In this document: positions 50,558-59,244 of the stretch, piece by piece
Layout: the number at the start of each line of letters is the position of its first letter
How positions within the stretch are numbered: the stretch's first letter is position 1
The notes under the pieces: generated by a model
What the model saw: the letters and a program-made list of their open reading frames with translations, nothing else
Told to the model about the DNA's origin: nothing
Database searches by the model: none
NCBI GenBank assembly: GCA_965229565.1
Contig: OZ245888.1
Span: forward strand, 558,001 to 622,000
Reading direction: 5' to 3'
From: JANQNX01 sp040217095
GTDB lineage: Bacteria > Pseudomonadota > Gammaproteobacteria > Eutrophobiales > Eutrophobiaceae
DNA: 64,000 nucleotides
Translations under genes and position numbers: made by a program

Positions 50558-51412
50558 TCAGGGTTGTGCTTCTGTTGCAGGTGCGTCCTGTAATAACAGT
50601 TTCGCCGCGTCGTCACTGGCCATGTGATACTGGATCGCCAGATCCTTGCGGCCCAGGATAAGGTAGGGACTGGTTGCGATAATGTTAAAGGTCATGCTCT
50701 GCTTGTCCGCCGTGGTGATGGTGATCGGAAACTCCTGCTGTGGTTGCTGGTAGCTGCTGACCGAGATGGCCTCGGCATTTTTCCAGCTAAAGGCCAGTTC
50801 CTTTAATTGTTCCGGCTTGATATCCATCAACTGTTGCATCTCCCAGTTTCCATCAACCAGTTCAAACCTGTTCTCGGGAAATGTAATGGCGGTGATCGTT
50901 TTGTCTTCGGCAACCAGGCGTGTGTCGGCAAAAAAGCCGGGCTTCGAATCAAGTTGTGCATAAAGGAAATCATTCACCATGAAAATCCTGTTGTTAAATA
51001 ACAGGTAGCGTCTTTGATCAATGCCGTCGGTCGTACCGAACTTGAACACGTAGCCATTTAATTGCAGGGTGATAGCAGGATCGTCAAGTTCAAACCGTGC
51101 CAGCTCAACCTGGTCGGGATCGAGTTCACTGTGTGACTCGGTGCCCAGGATCCTTAGCATGGCGTTAATGCGCGCCGTGTTTACGCGAAACTGTAACGGG
51201 GACTGCATGCGCCAGCCGTCTGGCTGCTTGTTGAATTCAAGCGTGGGCTTGTCCTTTCGGATAACCTTGATACCGGTAATGGTCTTTGGATCAATATCAG
51301 ATACACGTTTAAGCTTTGTTGTTTCGTCGTCGTTGGTGCTGGTAGTTACAACGAGTAGCAGGATGACAATGATCGCCAGCAGGGCCAGGTTGATATGGAC
51401 GTGCTTGTTCAT
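50558..51412 (-). CDS. DUF4340 domain protein of a Gld-type ABC locus
   Basis: A 284-residue protein with an N-terminal membrane helix (INLALLAIIVILLLVV) and an external beta-rich DUF4340 domain (GIKVIRKDKPTLEFNKQPDGWRMQSPLQFRVNTARINAMLRIL). It is the fourth gene after the ATPase, permease and GldG-like genes, the usual partner order. Function unknown. It starts one base after the GldG-like stop. Confidence 0.8.
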   Translation of the reverse strand: MNKHVHINLALLAIIVILLLVVTTSTNDDETTKLKRVSDIDPKTITGIKVIRKDKPTLEFNKQPDGWRMQSPLQFRVNTARINAMLRILGTESHSELDPDQVELARFELDDPAITLQLNGYVFKFGTTDGIDQRRYLLFNNRIFMVNDFLYAQLDSKPGFFADTRLVAEDKTITAITFPENRFELVDGNWEMQQLMDIKPEQLKELAFSWKNAEAISVSSYQQPQQEFPITITTADKQSMTFNIIATSPYLILGRKDLAIQYHMASDDAAKLLLQDAPATEAQP

Positions 51413-51413
51413 G

Positions 51414-52787
51414 TCACTGTTTTTTTCTGCGCAGTCCGATAGTAATGCCGGTAATAATCAGACCAATGGGCAGGATAAACAGGAAGAAGATGCCAAACCC
51501 GCCCAGTAACATGCTGGACATTTGCAGCTGGGTATCACTTGCTACCTTTGGCGGGATAACAATGAAGTTGTCATCACTGCTTAGCCAGTTGACTATGCGC
51601 GTGCCCAGTTCATTGTTGCCACTGTTGGCGAGATAGGTGTTTGAGACAAAGTCGCCATCGGCAATGACAACAATACGCTGTTGCCTGGTGACCAGTTCAT
51701 CGCCATCACTCAACTCGATTTCGCGTTCAACACTGACACCGATAGTGAGTGGGCCAATAGTGTCTATGTCTTCATTATATTCAACCGCACCTTCCAGCTT
51801 ACCGGCTTCTACCCAGGTGTGATCGCCGGTGGTAAGTATTGGCCTACCGTTCCATGTTTCTGATTCCAATAGCTCAATAGCACCGGTGACGGGAAACAAG
51901 GTGGTGTATTCGAAGCCAGAGGTCACGGGGTGAGTCGCGTACAGGCTATTGGTGACCAACGCGATGGTCGGATCGTTGATCCCGATGAGTTGCCCGGCAT
52001 AGTCAATTACTACACCTTGTTTTAGCTCTATGCCGAGTTCTTCCGCCAGTGGTTCCAGCCCGTTCATGGGGCCTGGATCATGCAGCCACAGCAGGTTGCC
52101 ACCATTACGGACGTATTCGAGGATCATTTCTACCTCGCCTGGCAGGTATTCGACACGCGGTCCGGCAATGGCAAGGATACGGGTGTTGTCTGGAATGGCC
52201 TTGAGCTCTGACAGGTTGATCGGCTGTACACGAAAACCCTGGTTGTTTAGCTGGCTAACCCATTGGCCGAGATGGAAGTTGGCATTGCCCAGTGGTTTGC
52301 GTTCCCCGTGGCCCTCGACAAAGGCCAGCCAGTTTTCCTGGTTACGTGCCAACCTTTGCAAGGCGTTGGTAAATACCTGTTCGTTGTCAGTACGCACGTG
52401 TTCGGTACGATCGCGGTAATGAATGATGATCTCACCATCGACCTGTATGCCAAGGTTGCGTACCTCGTCCGGTACAGCATCGGGATTGACAAAGTGCAGT
52501 TGTATATCCGATTTATGGCGCTGGTAACGGCCGATAAATTTTCTGATCGCATCGCGCAGTGGCGGATTCTCGCGTGCGTAAGAGGTTACCTCGATCGGCT
52601 CCGGCATTTGTGCCAGCAGGTCGCGGCTGGCATCGGACAGTGTATGTCTGCCGGTTGCGGTCCAGTCGTATTCAAGTGTGTGCTTGTTACTTAGCCAGGC
52701 CAGGATACCAACCAGCGTTGTCAGCAGCACGAACATGATCATGCTGTTTATCAATGACTGTCTGCGTGTTTTTGCGGTAACGAACAT
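51414..52787 (-). CDS. GldG-family ABC transporter auxiliary protein
   Basis: A 457-residue protein with one helix at each end (SLINSMIMFVLLTTLVGILAWLS and FGIFFLFILPIGLIITGITIGLRRKK) and a large external domain. The segment ILAIAGPRVEYLPGEVEMILEYVRNGGNLLWLHDPG is typical of the GldG/ABC_transp_aux (IFT52-like) fold. In Bacteroidetes GldG belongs to the gliding system; in proteobacteria the role of this set is unknown. Follows the permease gene by five bases. Confidence 0.85.
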   Translation of the reverse strand: MFVTAKTRRQSLINSMIMFVLLTTLVGILAWLSNKHTLEYDWTATGRHTLSDASRDLLAQMPEPIEVTSYARENPPLRDAIRKFIGRYQRHKSDIQLHFVNPDAVPDEVRNLGIQVDGEIIIHYRDRTEHVRTDNEQVFTNALQRLARNQENWLAFVEGHGERKPLGNANFHLGQWVSQLNNQGFRVQPINLSELKAIPDNTRILAIAGPRVEYLPGEVEMILEYVRNGGNLLWLHDPGPMNGLEPLAEELGIELKQGVVIDYAGQLIGINDPTIALVTNSLYATHPVTSGFEYTTLFPVTGAIELLESETWNGRPILTTGDHTWVEAGKLEGAVEYNEDIDTIGPLTIGVSVEREIELSDGDELVTRQQRIVVIADGDFVSNTYLANSGNNELGTRIVNWLSSDDNFIVIPPKVASDTQLQMSSMLLGGFGIFFLFILPIGLIITGITIGLRRKKQ

Positions 52788-52792
52788 AATGA

Positions 52793-53536
52793 TCAGCCGT
52801 GTGTTTGTTCGGCATCCAGTCGCCAGATACTGAGCACGATAAAGAACGTGCTAACCAGCAGGTAAAAAACAACATCGGCAGAATTAAACATACCGTCCAG
52901 CAGGTTGTTGTAGTGATTCAGTAATGACAGGTAAGAAAATACCGCGGCCATTCCTTCAGAAGCATTGGCCCCGGCGGCATTGATGATCCACAGGAAAAAT
53001 AAAACGCCAAAGGTACTGATAGCCGCCGTTGTCGGTTGACTGGTCACGGTAGAGATAAACAAACCAATGGCAGCAAACGATGACATCAGTAATAACAGGC
53101 CAAGCAGGCTGGCCGCGATCTGGCCGAGGTCCAGTTGGGTGCCGAATAACAGCATCATCGGCATCAACGTGATCATCATCAACATCAATGTATAGAAAGC
53201 AGTGATGCCCAGGTACTTACCCAGTACGAGTTCAGTAATGCTGATCGGTGACGAGTACAGGAGCTTGATAGTGCCCAGTCGACGTTCTTCGGTCACGAGG
53301 CGCATGGTTAACAAGGGTGACACCAGCAACATGACCACGCCTGAAATCTGGTACATGCCGTTGACTACCGTTGCGGTCAGTCCCTGGTCGGCCGCCGCCG
53401 GTTGCATGTACTGCGATAACAACAGGTAGAAAAAGATCGCGATCAGGAACTGCACCACGGCGAGGATGACCCAGGCCAATGGCGACTTGAACATGCGCCG
53501 CAACTCGTTGCTGGCAATCATGCCTATCATGTTCAT
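52793..53536 (-). CDS. ABC-2 permease (GldF-like)
   Basis: Membrane subunit of 247 residues with six predicted helices. IASNELRRMFKSPLAWVILAVVQFLIAIFFYLL opens it, and LTMRLVTEERRLGTIKLLYSSPISITELVLGKYLG is the ABC-2 subfamily motif. ATGA overlap with the ATPase gene. It pairs with the ATPase and the GldG-like protein, and the substrate is not known. Confidence 0.85.
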   Translation of the reverse strand: MNMIGMIASNELRRMFKSPLAWVILAVVQFLIAIFFYLLLSQYMQPAAADQGLTATVVNGMYQISGVVMLLVSPLLTMRLVTEERRLGTIKLLYSSPISITELVLGKYLGITAFYTLMLMMITLMPMMLLFGTQLDLGQIAASLLGLLLLMSSFAAIGLFISTVTSQPTTAAISTFGVLFFLWIINAAGANASEGMAAVFSYLSLLNHYNNLLDGMFNSADVVFYLLVSTFFIVLSIWRLDAEQTHG

Positions 53537-54495
53537 GTGTCGGCTCCTGTCACAGGTTGCGACTGTTCACCGCCGTAGGTCAGGCGCAGGAATATGGATT
53601 CCAGCGAGGCATCGTCCGGGTTCAATTTATACAGGCCCCAGTCTTCTGCCACTGCCTTTTGCAAAATACTTCCCGTGGCATCAATACCGTCGGTGAAATG
53701 CAGGCGCAGTGTGCTGGCGTCGATCATCTCGCAACTGCCTACACCATCGATGGCTAACAATGCGTCTGCCGCCGGTGGTCGCCTCAGGCCAATGACAATG
53801 CTCGTAATGGAGTCAGCTTGCTGTTGTAGCGCATCCAGTTTTTCATCGAGGATGATGTGTCCATCATTAATGATAAGGACGCGATCGCACAGGCTTTGTA
53901 CCTCGGACAGGATATGGGTGGACAGGATCACGCTGTGATCTTCAGCCAGCTCTTTCATCAGGCCACGTATCTCCAGTATCTGGCGCGGGTCCAGGCCGGA
54001 AGTAGGCTCATCGAGGATGATCACGTCCGGGGAATGTATGATTGCCTGCGCGATACCGACGCGTTGCTTGTAGCCCTTGGAAAGATTATTGATAAGTCGG
54101 TTTCCAGACTGCTCCAGGCCACAGCGTTGCTTGCTGATGGCAACGGCCTCGGCTGCATTCGCTGCTTTGATGCCGCGTAGCCTGGCCGCGTATAAAAGGT
54201 ATTCGTCGACGGTCAGGTCGGTATACAGTGGCGGTTGTTCGGGTAAAAAGCCAATATGTTGTTTGGCAGCTTTCGCAGAATCATTGATGTCATGGCCGGC
54301 GACGTTGACCGAGCCGTGACTGGCTGCGAGGATGCCGCTGATGATTTGCATCGTGGTGGACTTGCCGGCACCGTTAGGGCCCAGGAAGCCGAGGATCTCG
54401 CCGCGATGAACATTAAAACTCACATTTTCTATGGCTCGTTGTTGGCCATAGAAGCGTGACAGCTCATGCACCGATATAAGTATTTCACTCTCCAT
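53533..54495 (-). CDS. ABC transporter ATP-binding protein (GldA-like)
   Basis: ATPase of 320 residues. Walker A GPNGAGKSTTMQI, signature LSKGYKQRVGIAQA, Walker B VIILDEPTSGLDP, H-loop STHILSEVQSLCDR. The C-terminal 90 residues form an accessory region. First gene of a four-gene ABC operon plus mutM. It diverges from the HyuA-like gene across about 50 bases. Confidence 0.88.
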   Translation of the reverse strand: MESEILISVHELSRFYGQQRAIENVSFNVHRGEILGFLGPNGAGKSTTMQIISGILAASHGSVNVAGHDINDSAKAAKQHIGFLPEQPPLYTDLTVDEYLLYAARLRGIKAANAAEAVAISKQRCGLEQSGNRLINNLSKGYKQRVGIAQAIIHSPDVIILDEPTSGLDPRQILEIRGLMKELAEDHSVILSTHILSEVQSLCDRVLIINDGHIILDEKLDALQQQADSITSIVIGLRRPPAADALLAIDGVGSCEMIDASTLRLHFTDGIDATGSILQKAVAEDWGLYKLNPDDASLESIFLRLTYGGEQSQPVTGADT

Positions 54496-54545
54496 TGCGC
54501 AGCTATTATTCTTATTGAGTCCTAACTTGCAAGCTTAAATCATTG

Positions 54546-56483
54546 ATGAGGTTACTGGGTATAGATACCGGCGGTACATTTACCGACCTGGTTTATTTTG
54601 ATGGCGACACTATTGCCACGCATAAGGTGTTATCCAGTCCCGACGCGCCCGAGCGCGCCATCTTACAGGGTATTAATGAAATGCAGATTACACTGGGTGA
54701 GAGCCTGCATGTAATCCATGGTTCCACCGTGGCCACCAATGCCGTGCTTGAAGGCAAGGGTGTGAAGACGGCCTATGTGACCAACCGCGGTTTCAAGGAT
54801 GTGCTTACGATTGGCCGCCAGGCCCGGCGCGAACTCTATAACCTGACACCCAAACCCGTACCGCCACCGGTGCCATCCGAATTGTGTCTTGAGACCGGTG
54901 GCCGCATTGCGGCCGATGGCGAGGTGCTGGAACCGCTGACTGAAGATGATATATCCGAGCTGCTTGCTGCGCTGGACAGCCTGAAGCCGGCCGCCATCGC
55001 CATTAACCTGTTGTTCAGTTACCTCGACGACCGCTTTGAGCGACAGCTGGCCGAGGCCATCGGCGACCGTGCGTTCGTGTCGAGTTCGTCGAGGGTGTTA
55101 CCGGTCTACCGCGAATATGAACGTGGTATCACTACCTGGTTGAATGCCTACGTGGGTCCCTTGATGCAGGGCTATCTTGCCCGCTTGCAGGACAGCCTGG
55201 CCCCCGCGCGCCTGTCTATTATGCGCAGCTCCGGGCAAACCTGTGATGCCGCCCAGGCCGGTGAGGAGGCCGTGCATTTATTGCTGTCAGGTCCGGCCGG
55301 CGGTCTTGCGGCGGCACACTACCTGGGCGACCAGATGCAGAGCCGCAAGCTGTTGACCTTCGATATGGGTGGGACGTCTACCGATGTGGCTATGATAGAC
55401 GGTGACATCGAGTTGACTGGCAATGGCCGCATCAGCCATTACCCGGTTGGCGTGCCAATGGTGAATATCCATACGATTGGTGCCGGTGGTGGATCGATTG
55501 CCTATGTCGACGAGGGTGGCCTGTTGCAGGTAGGCCCGGAATCCGCCGGTGCCGTGCCTGGGCCGGCCTGCTACGGACAAGGCGGTGTGCGTGCTACTGT
55601 CACCGATGCCAACCTGGTACTGGGGCGCATTCCGGCCTCGATACGGTTTGGCGAATCCATGCCTGCTGATCTGGCCGCTGCTGATAAGGCTATTGCCAAC
55701 CTCACCGCACAACTGGACGTGGGTACGGTGGAAGAAACCGCGCGCGGCATTGTGCGTATCGCCAATGAACACATGGCGCAGGCATTACGTGTCATCAGTG
55801 TTGAGCGTGGCATTGATCCCAGGGAATTCAGCCTGATTGCCTTTGGTGGTGCCGGTGGGCTGCACGTATGCGAGCTGGCCGAGCAGCTTGAGATGCGGCG
55901 TGCCATCGTGCCGGCGGCAGCCGGTGTACTCTCGGCCTATGGTATGTTGGTCGCAGAACCGGGCCGGCAATTAACCCGAACCCTGGGACAGTTGCTGGAT
56001 GAACTGACGAATGCAGAGGTACAGGCTATCGTGCAGGAACTGGTTGATGAAGCGACGAATAAATTACAGGCCGAGGGCCATCCACTCGACGGACTGGTGA
56101 CCGAGGCCGGCCTGGAGCTTTGTTACCGGGGCCAGGCACATACGCTGAAAGTCGACTGGACGGATATCAGCAAGTGCCGCAAGGCCTTTGAAGAACTGCA
56201 TCAACAGCGTTATGGTCATCGTTTGCAGGGGCCAGTGGAATTGGTGAATGTCAGGGTCGGCGTTACCATCGTCGAACGTTTGTCGTTGCCTGTTCAGCGC
56301 CGGGGGGCAGTGTCTTCAAAACCGGCCACGGATGACTTTATAGACAGGCAATCCATGGTAGAAGGGAAGCCGGTGCAGGGGCCGATAAGCATCTGTGATG
56401 CCGGCTCGACTATCTGGGTGGCACCGGGCTGGCAGGCGGAATGTGACCAGGCCGGCCACCTGTTGTTGAACGACTATAGTTAA
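54546..56483 (+). CDS. Hydantoinase/oxoprolinase subunit A family protein
   Basis: HyuA/N-methylhydantoinase A-like protein of 645 residues, an ATP-dependent amidohydrolase subunit. GIDTGGTFTDLVYFD is the N-terminal phosphate-binding loop, HGSTVATNAVLEGKG follows, and LLTFDMGGTSTDVAMIDGD and IGAGGGSIAYVD are the ASKHA-type motifs. No subunit B gene is adjacent, although HyuA and HyuB are normally paired. A TTG precedes the ATG start by three bases. Substrate (5-oxoproline, hydantoin or other) cannot be fixed. Confidence 0.87.
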   Translation: MRLLGIDTGGTFTDLVYFDGDTIATHKVLSSPDAPERAILQGINEMQITLGESLHVIHGSTVATNAVLEGKGVKTAYVTNRGFKDVLTIGRQARRELYNLTPKPVPPPVPSELCLETGGRIAADGEVLEPLTEDDISELLAALDSLKPAAIAINLLFSYLDDRFERQLAEAIGDRAFVSSSSRVLPVYREYERGITTWLNAYVGPLMQGYLARLQDSLAPARLSIMRSSGQTCDAAQAGEEAVHLLLSGPAGGLAAAHYLGDQMQSRKLLTFDMGGTSTDVAMIDGDIELTGNGRISHYPVGVPMVNIHTIGAGGGSIAYVDEGGLLQVGPESAGAVPGPACYGQGGVRATVTDANLVLGRIPASIRFGESMPADLAAADKAIANLTAQLDVGTVEETARGIVRIANEHMAQALRVISVERGIDPREFSLIAFGGAGGLHVCELAEQLEMRRAIVPAAAGVLSAYGMLVAEPGRQLTRTLGQLLDELTNAEVQAIVQELVDEATNKLQAEGHPLDGLVTEAGLELCYRGQAHTLKVDWTDISKCRKAFEELHQQRYGHRLQGPVELVNVRVGVTIVERLSLPVQRRGAVSSKPATDDFIDRQSMVEGKPVQGPISICDAGSTIWVAPGWQAECDQAGHLLLNDYS

Positions 56484-56521
56484 TATGAATCCTACATAAG
56501 CAAGCAAAGAGGAATTTTCAG

Positions 56522-57709
56522 ATGCTGAACGGTTTAATCGACATGCCCTGGTGGGGCTACATACTGGTGACACTGGTGATGACACATATCACTATCGTTG
56601 CTGTCACCGTGTACCTGCATCGCTGCCAGGCCCACCGGGCGCTGGATTTGCATCCCGCGGTGAGCCATTTCTTCCGCTTCTGGCTCTGGCTGACGACCGG
56701 TATGGCCACGAAAGAGTGGGTCGCCGTGCACCGTAAGCATCATGCCAGGGTAGAAACAGAGGGTGACCCGCACAGCCCGGTGGTAAAGGGCATCAACAAG
56801 GTATTGTGGCAGGGTGCCGAGCTCTACCGTGAGGAAGCCGGTAACGCAGAAACGCTGGAGCAGTATGGTCATGAAACACCGGACGACTGGCTGGAACGCC
56901 ATGTCTATGATGGCCATACCTATATGGGCATCGTCTTTATGCTGCTGATCGACGTGCTCCTGTTTGGCCCTATTGGTATCACCATCTTTGCGGTGCAGAT
57001 GGCCTGGATCCCTCTCCTGGCAGCCGGTGTGATCAACGGCATCGGCCACTACCACGGCTACCGTAATTTTGAACCAGCAGACGCCTCGACCAACATCGTG
57101 CCGATCGGGATCCTGATCGGTGGCGAGGAACTGCACAACAATCACCATGCCTTTGCCAGCTCGGCCAGGTTTTCGGTCAAGCCATGGGAATTCGATATCG
57201 GCTGGTGGTATATCAGCATCTTGCAGAAGCTGGGCATGGCCCGGGTGAAGAAACTGGCACCGGTGCCACAGATTGATAACAGCAAGCCCGAGATCGATTA
57301 CGATACGGTCAGCGCCATTATCACCAATCGCCTGCACGTGATGTCGGATTATGCCAGCGAGGTCATTGCCGATGTCTACCGCGACGAGGTGCGCAAGGCC
57401 AATGTCGCCGGTCGCCGCCTGCTGCGCAAGGGCCGTAAACTATTACACCGTGCCGATAACCTGCTGGACCAGCGCGCGCGTGACAAGCTACAGGATGCAT
57501 TGGCACAGTCGGAAAGCCTGCGCACCGTGTATGAGTATCGACAGCGGCTACAGGCTATCTGGCAGGAAAAAACCGCAACGCGCGAGATGTTGGTACAGCG
57601 TTTACAGGAATGGTGTCGCCAGGCAGAAGAGACCGGCATCGAGGCACTACAGCAGTTTGCTGATCAAATAAGAACCTATACGTTACAGCCAACCGCAGTG
57701 AGGGTTTAA
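56522..57709 (+). CDS. Fatty acid desaturase (acyl-CoA delta-9 type)
   Basis: Membrane di-iron desaturase of 395 residues. Three His boxes are intact: HRCQAH, HRKHH and the third as HNNHH in GGEELHNNHHAF. Helices flank them, and GIGHYHGYRNF precedes the third box. Beyond residue about 250 the protein has a long, charged, helical extension (rich in Arg and Gln) that is probably cytosolic. GAGGAATTTTCAG precedes the ATG. It makes unsaturated acyl chains for membrane fluidity. Downstream lies a repeat element. Confidence 0.9.
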   Translation: MLNGLIDMPWWGYILVTLVMTHITIVAVTVYLHRCQAHRALDLHPAVSHFFRFWLWLTTGMATKEWVAVHRKHHARVETEGDPHSPVVKGINKVLWQGAELYREEAGNAETLEQYGHETPDDWLERHVYDGHTYMGIVFMLLIDVLLFGPIGITIFAVQMAWIPLLAAGVINGIGHYHGYRNFEPADASTNIVPIGILIGGEELHNNHHAFASSARFSVKPWEFDIGWWYISILQKLGMARVKKLAPVPQIDNSKPEIDYDTVSAIITNRLHVMSDYASEVIADVYRDEVRKANVAGRRLLRKGRKLLHRADNLLDQRARDKLQDALAQSESLRTVYEYRQRLQAIWQEKTATREMLVQRLQEWCRQAEETGIEALQQFADQIRTYTLQPTAVRV

Positions 57710-57717
57710 AAACGAAC

Positions 57718-57877
57718 TGTCATTTCGAGGGCAGCAACCCGAGAAATCTGCCAGCTTGCCGGCGTCCTGAATTGATTAAGGTTGACGGATCTGATTTCTC
57801 TGCGTTTTTGGAAAGAATCTCGAAGATAGATCCCTCGCCTTCCTTTCATGTCATTCCAGTCAGGCTTCGGGATGACA
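57718..57877. repeat. MITE-like palindromic element
   Basis: About 160 bases between the desaturase and rpmG. The ends are related inverted sequences (TGTCATTTCGAG and CTTCGGGATGACA), an inner inverted pair is GAGAAATC / GATTTCTC, and a local hairpin pairs ATGTCATTCC with GGGATGACAT. No coding potential. Similar TGTCAT...CGAG palindromes are scattered in other proteobacterial genomes. Confidence 0.55.
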
Positions 57878-57888
57878 TCCAGAATGAA

Positions 57889-57912
57889 AAAAGCCCGCGA
57901 AAGCGGGCTTTT
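57889..57912 (-). terminator. Terminator of the rpmB-rpmG operon
   Basis: AAGCCCGC-GAAA-GCGGGCTT is a perfect 8-base stem with a tetraloop, flanked by an A-run on the left and a T-run on the right, so it can work on both strands. It begins six bases after the rpmG stop. Confidence 0.85.
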
Positions 57913-57917
57913 TGAAG

Positions 57918-58073
57918 CTACTTAATCTTCGATTCCTTGTACATCACGTGTTTGCGCACGACAGGGTCGTATTTCTTGATTTCCATCTTGTCAGGCATGG
58001 TGCGCTTGTTCTTGGTCGTGGTGTAGAAGTGACCTGTGTCGGCCGATGAAACCAGTTTGATTTTGTCACGCAT
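57918..58073 (-). CDS. rpmG: 50S ribosomal protein L33
   Basis: Ribosomal protein of 51 residues, too short for many ORF filters. The sequence MRDKIKLVSSADTGHFYTTT through YDPVVRKHVMYKE is clearly L33. It has no cysteine, so it is the zinc-independent form. It follows rpmB by 11 bases on the same strand and is followed by a terminator. Confidence 0.96.
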   Translation of the reverse strand: MRDKIKLVSSADTGHFYTTTKNKRTMPDKMEIKKYDPVVRKHVMYKESKIK

Positions 58074-58084
58074 AGTTATTTACC

Positions 58085-58321
58085 TCAGAGCGTTTCACCG
58101 CGTGCGCGGATGTCGGTCAGCACCTGTTCGATGCCTTTCTTGTCGATAATGCGCAGGCCTTTCTTGCTGACGCGCAGACGTACCCAGCGGCTTTCGCTTT
58201 CTATCCAGAAACGTCGTGACTGCAGGTTGGGCAGGAAGCGACGTTTGGTCTTGTTATTGGCGTGGGAAACATTGTTTCCAACCATCGGGCGTTTACCCGT
58301 TACCTGGCATACTCGTGACAT
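58085..58321 (-). CDS. rpmB: 50S ribosomal protein L28
   Basis: Ribosomal protein of 78 residues counted from the ATG at 58321. SRVCQVTGKRPMVGNNVSHA, TKRRFLPNLQSRRFW and KKGLRIIDKKGIEQVL follow the E. coli protein almost without gaps. An in-frame extension upstream has no match in the family. The pair rpmB-rpmG next to radC is standard in gammaproteobacteria. Confidence 0.97.
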   Translation of the reverse strand: MSRVCQVTGKRPMVGNNVSHANNKTKRRFLPNLQSRRFWIESESRWVRLRVSKKGLRIIDKKGIEQVLTDIRARGETL

Positions 58322-58479
58322 GGCAATTCTCGTCAAACTTGATGAAAAAAGAGCGCGGATTGTACATGGAATAATTACAGGATCCAAGCATACCGCGGCT
58401 GTCAGCGGTCAGAATCCACGTATGTTTACCGCTGATTACGGAGTTTACCTGTAACCAGCTGATTATCAAAAGGTTATTT

Positions 58480-59154
58480 CTATATCAAGCCCCGTTCAGC
58501 CAGGGACACGGCCTCGCCACTGCCAATGACAAGGTGGTCCAGCACGCGTACGTCGATCATGGCCAGCGCCAGTTTCAGGTTCTCGGTGAGGCGGATATCG
58601 GCCTGGCTGGGCTCCGCGACCCCGGATGGATGGTTGTGCGAGAAGATCACCGCGGCCGCGTTGTGCTTGATCGCCGTTCTTACCACCTCGCGGGCATGCA
58701 CCTGGGCGCTGTCGATGGTGCCGCGAAATAACTCCTCGAACTGTATCAACCGGTGGCGATTATCGAGATACAGGCAGGCGAAGACCTCGTAAGGGTAAGC
58801 GCGAAGTTTCAGGGTCAGGAATTCGCGTGTTTGTTGCGGGCTGGTAAAGGTATCGGAGACCTGCATACCCGCCTGCAGGTAGCGGCGGCCAAGCTCGATG
58901 GCGGCCTGGATCTGTACGTACTTGACGATGCCGAGGCCCTTGCGGCGGCAAAATTCCTGTTGTTCGGCATCGATGAGCGGGCGTAAGCCCTCGTATTGCT
59001 GTATCAGGTCGCGTGCCAGCTCCAGGGCGGAGCTGCCGGCGTGGCCGGTACGCAGGAAGATAGCCAGTATCTCGGCATCAGACAGGGCGGCAGGGCCCTT
59101 ATGTAGTAGTTTTTCACGCGGCCGTTCCTGTTTTGGCCAGTCCGTAATTGCCAT
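58480..59154 (-). CDS. radC: RadC family protein (JAMM domain)
   Basis: A 224-residue protein of the RadC/YicR family. ERPREKLLHKGPAALSDAEILAIFLRTG is the N-terminal helix-hairpin-helix-like part, and VIFSHNHPSGVAEPSQADIRLT holds the JAMM metal motif (HxH, then Ser and Asp). The DNA repair role once claimed for RadC is not supported; function is open. It diverges from coaBC, and rpmB follows it downstream on the same strand. Confidence 0.94.
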   Translation of the reverse strand: MAITDWPKQERPREKLLHKGPAALSDAEILAIFLRTGHAGSSALELARDLIQQYEGLRPLIDAEQQEFCRRKGLGIVKYVQIQAAIELGRRYLQAGMQVSDTFTSPQQTREFLTLKLRAYPYEVFACLYLDNRHRLIQFEELFRGTIDSAQVHAREVVRTAIKHNAAAVIFSHNHPSGVAEPSQADIRLTENLKLALAMIDVRVLDHLVIGSGEAVSLAERGLI

Positions 59155-59244
59155 GTCACACTCCTTGTATAGTTTTCCTTGTATGTAAGTACATGCTTAA
59201 TCCGTGCACAATACCGCTTAATAATAAGGTAAAATCCGCGCCTT

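Noticed and set aside
57351..57671. 106-codon frame inside the desaturase gene
   Set aside because: It lies wholly within a strong coding gene in another frame and has no independent evidence.
58110..58454. 114-codon forward frame across rpmB
   Set aside because: It is the antisense of ribosomal protein L28 and has no support of its own.
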